Below, piece after piece: positions 7,036 to 14,257 of a stretch of 64,000 nucleotides of DNA. The stretch spans positions 1 to 64,000 of the forward strand of contig NZ_JADMSO010000011.1 of assembly GCF_015560805.1 (NCBI RefSeq), written 5' to 3'. The position numbers and the translations under genes were made by a program. This DNA comes from Mediterraneibacter glycyrrhizinilyticus. GTDB lineage: Bacteria > Bacillota > Clostridia > Lachnospirales > Lachnospiraceae. Each line of letters begins with the position of its first letter. The stretch's first letter is position 1. Below the pieces are notes generated by a model. The model was not told the origin of the DNA and made no database searches. It worked only from the letters and a program-made list of their open reading frames with translations.

Positions 7036-8997
7036 TCAGATTTCTTCCGATTCTCCCAGCATCTGAAGCACTTCTTTTTTTAATGTCGCTTTCATATATC
7101 CGGCAGAGATCAAAACTGTGAGGATAAACAGTACGATGCCGCTTCCGACCGCCAAAGAAACCGGAGGCTTCTTCTCCCCCACTGTTTTTCGGCTTTCCAC
7201 TGTCTCTTTTGCTTTTCCTGTCTCTTCTTCTGTCTCTTCTTCTGTCTCTTCTTCCGTCTCTTCTTCCGTCTCTTCCCGGGCTTCTTTTTCCTCCTCTTCC
7301 TGTACTGCCTGAACCGCCGCATTACTGTAAGTCGTATCAAATTTCAACTCGGTTTCTGTCTGCTGTCCGACCATCCCGGCTGTCACATAGCCGGTCGCAC
7401 TTCCGCAAAAGATACCTGCGGCTGCCAGCACTAACATTCCCGATAATACGGAAACCGCACACTGACGTTTCATTCTTCCGAGAAGCCGCTCGACTGCGAT
7501 CCGTTCCTGCTGTCCGGATATAAAGAGATTTGCGAAAAACAATAAGATTAAAAATGCCATTGCCAGACCGCCGGTCAGAAAGATTTTCGACGTCATTTTT
7601 CTGCTTTCCAGATCCTCTTTTAATTCCGTATAACCGTTATCATAGAATTTGATCTCCAGCCCATCGATCCCCTGCTTCTTCCATCCCTCCATATATTCCG
7701 CGATCGAACCGTTCGGAATCTGAAAAGATGTATTGTAACTTTTCATATATCCGGCTCCTGTTCCCGTGATATTTTCACTCCATGCTTCTTCCGGCACGGT
7801 GTTCCATGGGATGATCACCTCATACATCCCCAATTCCGAATCATCTTTTTCCGCCGATTGACTGACCGTATAAATACCGACGATCTCATATTCCCGCTCA
7901 TCAAATACCGGATAAATCTCTCCATCCGTATTCAGGATCGTGGGCGCGGACATTCCGTTTCCGCCGATATAAGAATAGTCTGCATAATAGAGCGGCAATG
8001 TCACCCGATCTCCTACTTCTTTCTGTAAAAGCACTGCAAGCTGCCGTGGGATCAGACACACGTCCGCACCGGTTTCATACTCTTCTCCGGAAATGTCACG
8101 CCCCTCCTCAATCACTGCCTCGCCGCGGTAGAACGGCAGTAACAGTTTCGTTGCCCCCACCGGAGTGACCGGGATGGTCCTGTTTTCATATTCCTGAGTA
8201 TGTGCGACATTCAGCCACCGCTTCCCACTCTCTGTCTCATAAAATCCATCCGTTACCTCATCATAACGAACGCCTTTGTTCTCCCCACTCTCTAGATACG
8301 GATCCGGCTTTTGCTCTCCCTCCGGTGTAAACTGACTGGACACAATTCCATTTGTAAATCCATACTCCAATTCAAACGGATCCAATGCGTTCTGTGCCGC
8401 CAGTTCTCCATGCACAACGCCCTGTTCCCGAAGCTGCATGATATAGGTCTTTCCTGCTTCCAGTGTCACCGGTTTCTCCGAATGTTCATCGCAGAACCAG
8501 ATGATCTCCCCCTCTTCTCTGGCCCCCTCCAAAACCTTTGTGATCCGAAGCGGGATCGACTCGGTCGCCGTCCTTGTCTCTGACACCTCTGCCTCCACCG
8601 TGATCACCGTTGTTCTCCCGATCCCCTGATACATCTGCTCGACGTACGCTCCCAAATGCGGTCTTAATTTCGCCTCTGTCAGATAGGGCGCCCCGTCGAA
8701 ATCCAATACCTCATCCGAAATCCGCTCCCCATACACACCATGATTGATATAATAGTAATCCTGAAGCGTCTCATCCCAAACCGGAATTGTCCGGACTTCT
8801 TCCTGTTTCTGTTCTACGGTCGCAATGGTCGTATAGATTTTTTCAAATTCCCGTTCCATCCCACTGCTCTGATACCAAAGACTTCCTCCCACAGCAAGCA
8901 GCAATGCGGAAACTCCGACAAGCACGAAAAACAGGATACTCCGAAGAGGCGTCCGAAGCATTTGCTTCATACTATAATAAAATGTCATCATTCTCAC
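7036..8997 (-). CDS. FtsX/MacB-type ABC transporter permease
   Basis: A 653-residue permease and third gene of the MerR-linked ABC operon. TM1 is at residues 15-37, followed by a large extracytoplasmic domain (about 38-470). TM2 lies at 473-494 with the cytoplasmic coupling segment QQERIAVERLLGRMKRQ, TM3 at 515-540 and TM4 near 613-633. The TM3-TM4 loop is unusually long (about 70 residues) and contains a tandem EETE run near 574-595. This is the usual MacB/FtsX four-helix topology. It starts 1 nt past the ATPase stop. It probably pairs with the MerR-FtsX protein as a heterodimeric pore; the substrate is unknown (peptide, antibiotic or lipid are the family options). Confidence 0.88.
   Translation of the reverse strand: MRMMTFYYSMKQMLRTPLRSILFFVLVGVSALLLAVGGSLWYQSSGMEREFEKIYTTIATVEQKQEEVRTIPVWDETLQDYYYINHGVYGERISDEVLDFDGAPYLTEAKLRPHLGAYVEQMYQGIGRTTVITVEAEVSETRTATESIPLRITKVLEGAREEGEIIWFCDEHSEKPVTLEAGKTYIMQLREQGVVHGELAAQNALDPFELEYGFTNGIVSSQFTPEGEQKPDPYLESGENKGVRYDEVTDGFYETESGKRWLNVAHTQEYENRTIPVTPVGATKLLLPFYRGEAVIEEGRDISGEEYETGADVCLIPRQLAVLLQKEVGDRVTLPLYYADYSYIGGNGMSAPTILNTDGEIYPVFDEREYEIVGIYTVSQSAEKDDSELGMYEVIIPWNTVPEEAWSENITGTGAGYMKSYNTSFQIPNGSIAEYMEGWKKQGIDGLEIKFYDNGYTELKEDLESRKMTSKIFLTGGLAMAFLILLFFANLFISGQQERIAVERLLGRMKRQCAVSVLSGMLVLAAAGIFCGSATGYVTAGMVGQQTETELKFDTTYSNAAVQAVQEEEEKEAREETEEETEEETEEETEEETGKAKETVESRKTVGEKKPPVSLAVGSGIVLFILTVLISAGYMKATLKKEVLQMLGESEEI
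7219..7278. repeat. five 12-bp tandem repeats inside the permease gene
   Basis: Five units of the form (T/C)GTCTCTTC(T/C)(T/C)(C/G) run head to tail; the first three are identical. They encode EETE units in the extracytoplasmic TM3-TM4 loop. Because the unit is 12 bp, slippage would change loop length without shifting the frame. Confidence 0.9.
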
Positions 8998-8998
8998 C

Positions 8999-9676
8999 TC
9001 ATTGCTTTTTTATCGATAACAATCTCCCGTCTTTCATCGTCATTTTTACGTCTGCCGAAGATGCCACCATTGGATTATGTGTCACCACGATCACCACATA
9101 ATCCATCTCATGCGCCAGTTTCAACAAAAGCTGTACGATATGTTCCTCATTTTCCGAATCCAGGTTGCCGGTCGGTTCGTCAGCCAGCAGGATATTTCCG
9201 CCCGCTGCCATTGCCCGCGCGATCGCAACCCGCTGCTGCTCCCCGCCGCTCATCATTTTCGGATACTGGCGGAAAATTTTCTGATCCAATCCGACTTCCT
9301 CCAGACTTTCCACTGCGCGCTGCATCGCTTCTTTTCTGGATATCCCCTTCAATTCCAGCGGATACATCACATTTTCCAGCGCAGTCAGAAGCGGAAGCAA
9401 ATGAAATGCCTGATAGACGACTGCCGCCTGCTTTCTGCGGTACGCATCCCGATCCATTGTTGCAAGATCTGTTCCCCTGATCAACACTCGCCCGGAATCC
9501 GGCGCATCCAGTCCTGCCAGCAGCGACAAAAATGTACTTTTTCCGCTCCCGGATTCTCCGACGATCGCATACAGACTGCCGGCTTCAAACCCACACGAAA
9601 TATCTTTGACCGCTTCGATTTTCTGATATTGATTCTGATAAGAATAACTGATATGTTCCACTTTGATCTGTTCCAT
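8999..9676 (-). CDS. MacB/LolD-type ABC transporter ATPase
   Basis: A 225-residue ATPase. The Walker A is GESGSGKST (about residue 37), the Q-loop is in [10 protein letters not shown], the signature is [15 protein letters not shown] (about 143), the Walker B is [12 protein letters not shown] and the H-loop is in VVTHNP. The ADEPTGNLD form marks the MacB/LolD/BceA group that partners FtsX-type permeases. It sits between the two permease genes of the operon with gaps of 1 and 9 nt, so one transcript and one complex are likely. Confidence 0.95.
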   Translation of the reverse strand: MEQIKVEHISYSYQNQYQKIEAVKDISCGFEAGSLYAIVGESGSGKSTFLSLLAGLDAPDSGRVLIRGTDLATMDRDAYRRKQAAVVYQAFHLLPLLTALENVMYPLELKGISRKEAMQRAVESLEEVGLDQKIFRQYPKMMSGGEQQRVAIARAMAAGGNILLADEPTGNLDSENEEHIVQLLLKLAHEMDYVVIVVTHNPMVASSADVKMTMKDGRLLSIKKQ

Positions 9677-9685
9677 ATTTCCCTC

Positions 9686-11650
9686 TCAATCCCGGCGTGC
9701 CAACACAGCCGCTATACTGATCCGTCCAAACATCCACATCGCTGCCGCCGCTCCCAGAAGATAACACACAAGAAAGATCACCCAGATCAACCCGGCATGC
9801 CTTATCTTTGCAGCGCCCGCCGCAACTCCCGCAATCGCTCCGAGTCCTCCGCCGAAAGCCGCCAGCAGGATATGTTCCGAAAAAAACAAAAGGATACATC
9901 GTTTTTTACTTGTTCCAAGCGCCCGCATCACTGCATATTCTTCTCTTCTTCCCTGAAGAAGCAAATGCGGGACAACATAACCTGTCAGAAGAACGATCAG
10001 AAACAAAAACGGAAGATAGCCTTTCAGCAGATTCAATGTCCGATCCAGATTTCCTGCCGTTTCTATAAATACCGCATCATCAAACCGGATCGCGGATCCT
10101 GCATACGAATCTTTCGCCGCAGTGACAACCGTCTTCATCCCGGCATCTTTCAAGTCTTGCTTTAATGCATTTAATTCCATCGGATCTTTCACGGTGAATG
10201 AAAGCGCGGAAGCAAAATACGTTTTATCATTCTTTTCAAACAACTGCTTTGCATAAGAAAGAGGAATCAACAATTCCGGCGGCTGCGCTTCCGCCAATGT
10301 ATCCGACCGCTCCATCACTCCTACGATCGTCATGTTTTCCGTACTCATCTCTTCCCGCTCCAAATATACTCCGGACAATGTCTGTTTGTAACGTCCCAGA
10401 TCCAATGTGATCATCTCTCCAGGTTCATATCCGTACTTTTCCAGAAACGCCTTATCCGCAATACAGACTTCCCGTTCGTCTTTAAAAAGATCCCAATTCC
10501 AATCCTCACACCACTGTACTGATTTTTCGGCGATCTTCTTCGTACATGCTTCTGAACTGACACCCCATATTTTTGTTTCCTCCGTTGCCGGTATCGCTTT
10601 CTGTCCCGTCTCTGTTTTTTCTTGATCCGGAGAGATATTTTTATCACTTTTAACTTTACCAAGCAACTCTACAATTTCTTTTACATCTTTTACATTTCCG
10701 TTTTTATATAACGCATCCAATACTTCCTCTCGTATAAAAAGACCGTTTTTCAACATTCCGTTTGGACTTGCGATTTCCGCTGTCACCGGGATCTTCTCCG
10801 CAAGACCGTCAAATTGTGCCTGTGTGCGGATCAAATTTCCAAGGTAAAATGTAAGTACGAGCACTGTCAAAAAGCAAATAGTCAGATTCAATATACTTTT
10901 TGTACGGTGCCTATGTATGTTCATACCGATCAAATGGATTCCCTGAAATAATTTCTGCCGTCCCGGCGAGATCGTCTGATCCGGGCGCGTCCGTTTTTCT
11001 CGTCTGCATATGATCTTTGTTCCCATGCATTTTGTCTTTGGATCTTCTTCCAGAACAGAGACAACCGTATAATTGACACTGTCAAGCTTGATCTCCGGGT
11101 ATCGCCCCTTTTTTATGATTTTCAGTTTCATCCCATGTCCCGCGGCATATTCCTGTATCGCCTGCAGGAGTGTCCCCTCCGTATTTATCGGATATGGCAC
11201 ATGAAATGAAAATCTGCGTTCTTTTTCCTCCTGAGCGATCTGCTTATAATCATTCACGATCTGTGCAAACATACCGCCGCTTCCGGACATACGCTCCATC
11301 CGTTCCAGATAAGCATTCACATCAATAACCGCATTCTTCTCTTTCCGGATACTGGCACATACTTCGATCGCAGCCTGCAGCTGCTCTTTCTGTGAAAGAA
11401 GTTGTTCTCTTTGATGCTCAACCGCCTCTTTCACCGAAACTTCTCCGTTTACTACGCGTTCGATTTCTTTCAGCGGCATATCCAGCATCCGAAGCATCTT
11501 GATCAGTTTAAGGCGCTCCACATCTTTTTGGGAATAATCCCGGTAATCATTCCCATCCGTCCGCGCCGGCTCCAAAAGCCCCTGACGCTCATAATACCGG
11601 ATATTCTGCCTTGTCAATCCGGTCAGCTCTTCCACCTGTTTTGTGTTCAC
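9686..11650 (-). CDS. MerR regulator fused to an FtsX-type ABC permease
   Basis: One 654-residue frame. Residues 1-70 are a MerR winged helix (TKQVEELTGLTRQNIRYYER, then YRDYSQKDVERLKLIKMLRM) and 72-108 the helix that usually dimerises MerR proteins. Residues about 147-215 form an unassigned cytoplasmic domain. TM1 is at 253-273, an extracytoplasmic domain covers about 275-540, TM2 is near 545-565, TM3 near 592-612 and TM4 near 617-642; GRREEYAVMRALGTSKKR is the FtsX coupling segment. It begins with GTG, with AAAGGAGG 9 nt ahead, and heads the operon permease-ATPase-permease. The DNA-binding domain would face the cytoplasm beside the ATPase, so the transporter could control its own promoter directly (inference). 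No frameshift or internal start suggests two separate proteins. Confidence 0.88.
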   Translation of the reverse strand: MNTKQVEELTGLTRQNIRYYERQGLLEPARTDGNDYRDYSQKDVERLKLIKMLRMLDMPLKEIERVVNGEVSVKEAVEHQREQLLSQKEQLQAAIEVCASIRKEKNAVIDVNAYLERMERMSGSGGMFAQIVNDYKQIAQEEKERRFSFHVPYPINTEGTLLQAIQEYAAGHGMKLKIIKKGRYPEIKLDSVNYTVVSVLEEDPKTKCMGTKIICRREKRTRPDQTISPGRQKLFQGIHLIGMNIHRHRTKSILNLTICFLTVLVLTFYLGNLIRTQAQFDGLAEKIPVTAEIASPNGMLKNGLFIREEVLDALYKNGNVKDVKEIVELLGKVKSDKNISPDQEKTETGQKAIPATEETKIWGVSSEACTKKIAEKSVQWCEDWNWDLFKDEREVCIADKAFLEKYGYEPGEMITLDLGRYKQTLSGVYLEREEMSTENMTIVGVMERSDTLAEAQPPELLIPLSYAKQLFEKNDKTYFASALSFTVKDPMELNALKQDLKDAGMKTVVTAAKDSYAGSAIRFDDAVFIETAGNLDRTLNLLKGYLPFLFLIVLLTGYVVPHLLLQGRREEYAVMRALGTSKKRCILLFFSEHILLAAFGGGLGAIAGVAAGAAKIRHAGLIWVIFLVCYLLGAAAAMWMFGRISIAAVLARRD

Positions 11651-11680
11651 ACCCTCACCTCCTTTGCTTGTTATGCTCCT

Positions 11681-11711
11681 ATCTTAAAGTGTATACCACT
11701 CATACAGTCAA
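11681..11711 (-). promoter_or_regulatory. MerR-type promoter with 19-bp spacer
   Basis: On the minus strand TTGACT (-35, 11706-11711) and TAAGAT (-10, 11681-11686) are separated by exactly 19 bp, the over-long spacing that MerR activators correct by twisting DNA. The spacer holds the dyad AGTG-GTATA-CACT. It lies directly upstream of the MerR-FtsX gene, whose Shine-Dalgarno follows. Confidence 0.8.
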
Positions 11712-11730
11712 GCGTTTTTTCATTTTTACG

Positions 11731-11760
11731 AAAAAAACGGCAGTTCCTCACAAACTGCCG
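11731..11760 (-). terminator. terminator downstream of the SdpI-like gene
   Basis: CGGCAGTT and AACTGCCG pair across a 7-nt loop, followed on the minus strand by seven T. It separates the SdpI-like gene from the MerR-FtsX promoter. Confidence 0.88.
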
Positions 11761-11868
11761 CTTCATACAATCTTACTTTTTCATCACCAGATGATACTCC
11801 GAATCATAATACATCCCCAGTTCCCGGCGGATCCGGTCATTCACCCGATCCAACGCTTCCTTACCTTT

Positions 11869-12198
11869 TCACCGCAGTGCCATATAGATCACCCAAAATT
11901 CCGTAACAAGAACGAAACCCAAAACACCATTGATCATCCAATTGTACTGCACATCCGACCAAAACGCCTTGGAATGTGTCAGAACATATTTTACCTTTTC
12001 CCTGCCTGTCAGCCATGCAATAAAAACTTCCAACACCGGAAACAGGAAAATCTGGATCTTTCCGCTGAAATCATCCGCAACTCCATTTGAAAAATGCATC
12101 GGTATCAGATCCGGCAGGAAAAGCAAACTGATGACTGCTGCCAGACAGCCGACAATACAAATTCCCCACGCTATTTTTCTGCTGTTTAAAAATCTCAT
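11869..12198 (-). CDS. SdpI/DUF1648-like membrane protein, apparently cut short by TGA
   Basis: A 109-residue protein with a TM near residues 9-28, the DUF1648 signature LIPMHFSNGVADDFSG, and further TMs near 46-62 and 85-105. The start chosen (12198) has GAGGG 6-7 nt ahead; the longer frame would overlap the promoter. After the TGA at 11869-11871 the same frame continues for 31 sense codons to TAA at 11773-11775, reading KGKEALDRVNDRIRRELG and ending HLVMKK, a natural-looking charged C-terminus. A point nonsense change, or a sequencing error, is likely. Such proteins include SdpI-type immunity proteins; a role here is not shown. Confidence 0.7.
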   Translation of the reverse strand: MRFLNSRKIAWGICIVGCLAAVISLLFLPDLIPMHFSNGVADDFSGKIQIFLFPVLEVFIAWLTGREKVKYVLTHSKAFWSDVQYNWMINGVLGFVLVTEFWVIYMALR

Positions 12199-12208
12199 AT
12201 TCATCCCT

Positions 12209-12239
12209 CTTTCTATACAAGGTACTTTGTTATAGAAAG
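12209..12239. promoter_or_regulatory. inverted repeat at the SdpI-like gene start region, possible operator
   Basis: CTTTCTATA (12209-12217) and TATAGAAAG (12231-12239) are perfect 9-bp arms around 13 nt, with CAAG/CTTG extending the dyad inward. It lies immediately downstream of the -10, suited to repression. No regulator gene is adjacent. Confidence 0.5.
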
Positions 12240-12240
12240 T

Positions 12241-12269
12241 ATTATAATACCCGATCCGAAACTTTTCAA
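12241..12269 (-). promoter_or_regulatory. promoter of the SdpI-like gene
   Basis: On the minus strand TTGAAA (12264-12269), a 17-bp spacer and TATAAT (12241-12246). It lies between the radA stop and the chosen start codon, and supports starting translation at 12198. Confidence 0.75.
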
Positions 12270-12301
12270 CATTTTCACTCGAATTCTTCACCCATTGTAT
12301 T

Positions 12302-13657
12302 TTAAATCAGGTTCATCGCATCACTGATATTCTTCACACCCATCACTTTGATTCCCCGGATCCCTTTTACCATATCCAATGACACTTCCGGCACAACACA
12401 TGTCTCAAATCCCAGTTTCTTCGCCTCGGCGACACGCTGTTCCGGCATATTGACCGCACGCACCTCGCCGCTTAATCCGACTTCTCCAAATACGATCATC
12501 TTCTCATCGATCGGACGATTCTTGTAACTGGATACGATTGCCATCACGATTCCCAGATCGATGGCCGGCTCGTTCATCCGGATCCCTCCCGCAATATTGA
12601 CATATGCGTCGCAGTTTCCGAGATGCAGACCGATCCTCTTCTCCAGAACGGCCATCAACAGATTGACGCGGTTATAATCGGTTCCGGTCGCCGTCCGTCT
12701 CGGCATTCCGAAATTACTCTCACATACAAGAGCCTGGATCTCGATCAGAAGCGGACGTGTCCCCTCCATCGAACAAGCCACCACCGAACCCGATGCATTT
12801 TCCGGCTTCCCGCTCAGCATATATTCCGACGGATTTTCTACTTCCACAAGACCATTCTGCCGCATCTCAAAAACTCCGATCTCATTGGTCGATCCAAACC
12901 GGTTCTTGACGCCGCGCAGTATCCGGTAAGACGCATGCCGGTCGCCCTCGAAATAAAGCACGGTATCCACCATATGTTCCAGCACTCTCGGTCCGGCGAC
13001 CGTTCCCTCCTTTGTCACATGTCCGACAATGAAGATCGTGATCCCCAAGCCTTTTGCAAGCTGCATAAATACATTCGTCGATTCCCGCACCTGAGAGACA
13101 CTTCCCGGCGCAGATGTCACTTCTTCGCTGTACATCGTCTGGATCGAATCTATGATGACCAGTTCCGGCTTCCTTTTCTCGATCACGGAACGGATCGCAG
13201 CAAGGTTCGTCTCACACAAAAGTTTTAAATTTTCCTGAAACGTCCCCATCCGGTTTGCACGGAGTTTGATCTGGGAAAGAGATTCCTCCCCGGAAATATA
13301 TAACACCGAACGGTTCTCGGAAAGTTTCTGACAGACCTGCAAAAGCAGCGTTGATTTTCCGATCCCCGGATCACCGCCCACCAAAACCAACGATCCCGGC
13401 ACGATCCCGCCGCCAAGCACCCGATCCAATTCCGCCATCCCGGTTGTAATGCGGTCCTGATCATCCGCATTCACCTCTGACAATGATACGATCTGTATTT
13501 CCCGATCCGTCCTGCTACCGGAAGTCACCGAAGAAGCGATCACTTTCTCTTCCACAAATGTATTCCATTCTTTACACGCCGGACACTGCCCGAGCCACTT
13601 TGTCTCCTCATGTCCGCAATTCTGACAAAAATAAACTGTCTTTTTTCCTTTCGCCAC
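12302..13657 (-). CDS. radA: DNA repair protein RadA
   Basis: A 451-residue RecA-like ATPase that promotes branch migration of recombination intermediates. In order: an N-terminal four-cysteine zinc finger (CQNCG and CPAC, residues 11-31), Walker A GGDPGIGKST near 94, the RadA-specific KNRFG motif near 250, and a C-terminal Lon-like domain (about 275-451). The length is normal. It is followed on the same strand by the SdpI-like gene, which has its own promoter. Confidence 0.97.
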   Translation of the reverse strand: MAKGKKTVYFCQNCGHEETKWLGQCPACKEWNTFVEEKVIASSVTSGSRTDREIQIVSLSEVNADDQDRITTGMAELDRVLGGGIVPGSLVLVGGDPGIGKSTLLLQVCQKLSENRSVLYISGEESLSQIKLRANRMGTFQENLKLLCETNLAAIRSVIEKRKPELVIIDSIQTMYSEEVTSAPGSVSQVRESTNVFMQLAKGLGITIFIVGHVTKEGTVAGPRVLEHMVDTVLYFEGDRHASYRILRGVKNRFGSTNEIGVFEMRQNGLVEVENPSEYMLSGKPENASGSVVACSMEGTRPLLIEIQALVCESNFGMPRRTATGTDYNRVNLLMAVLEKRIGLHLGNCDAYVNIAGGIRMNEPAIDLGIVMAIVSSYKNRPIDEKMIVFGEVGLSGEVRAVNMPEQRVAEAKKLGFETCVVPEVSLDMVKGIRGIKVMGVKNISDAMNLI

Positions 13658-13680
13658 GTCTTTCTCCTTTTAATATGCTG

Positions 13681-13716
13681 AAAAAGGGAACAGAAACGCT
13701 CTGCTTTCTGTCCCCT
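13681..13716 (-). terminator. terminator of the 13756-14169 gene
   Basis: An 11-bp stem with one G-U pair (GGGAACAGAAA at 13686-13696 with TTTCTGTCCCC at 13705-13715) is followed on the minus strand by five T. It separates the hypothetical gene from radA. Confidence 0.85.
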
Positions 13717-13755
13717 CTGTTTATTGCTCACTGTGTATTGCTTACTATTTATATT

Positions 13756-14169
13756 TTAGCATTTTACAACATTTACAGATGCATTCTCATCCGGATTCAA
13801 CTCAATGCTCACGCTCAGTTTTCCGCTTAAATTCGTCGTCATCTTTCCGGCTGATTCTCCGTCGATCAGCACTTCATATTCACTCTCCGGTTCCAGTTCC
13901 AGAGTAAACTGTACATCTTCCGGTGCGGATACCTGAAAAGATACCCCTTTTTCTGTCTCCTTAAAATTCTCCACCGCACTTCCCGGTACAGACTCATAAA
14001 CGAACATTCCGTTCTTCTCCAACTTCGTAATCTCTGAAAATGTCTTCACTTTATAAAGATCGCCCTCAAATTCGTAATTGTCCAGCTTCGTCTTGGATGC
14101 CAGTGTGTAATCTCCAAAGCTGAGTGTTCCGTCTTCTTCCGCGCGTAATAATTCTTTTACAGTTGCCAT
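13756..14169 (-). CDS. conserved hypothetical protein, 137 aa
   Basis: An acidic soluble protein with no signal peptide or membrane segment. It begins MATVKELLRAEEDGTLSFGD; the C-terminal part (about 70-137) has alternating hydrophobic/polar residues suggesting beta-strands (FTLELEPESEYEVLIDG, KLSVSIELNPDEN). Proteins like this are widespread in Lachnospiraceae, sometimes labelled endosialidase, but nothing here supports enzyme activity. AGGAGG lies 7-8 nt before the start and a strong terminator follows, so it is expressed as a single gene. Confidence 0.75.
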   Translation of the reverse strand: MATVKELLRAEEDGTLSFGDYTLASKTKLDNYEFEGDLYKVKTFSEITKLEKNGMFVYESVPGSAVENFKETEKGVSFQVSAPEDVQFTLELEPESEYEVLIDGESAGKMTTNLSGKLSVSIELNPDENASVNVVKC

Positions 14170-14257
14170 CTTTTTACTCCTCCTGCGTACTTTGAATTGC
14201 CATCTTCATTCGGCATATCCACAGTATATAATAATTCTTTCGTTTTTTCTACTGCTA

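Noticed and set aside
7219-7278. Repeat in the permease considered as phase-variation switch
   Set aside because: The 12-bp unit cannot shift the reading frame; only loop length can change.
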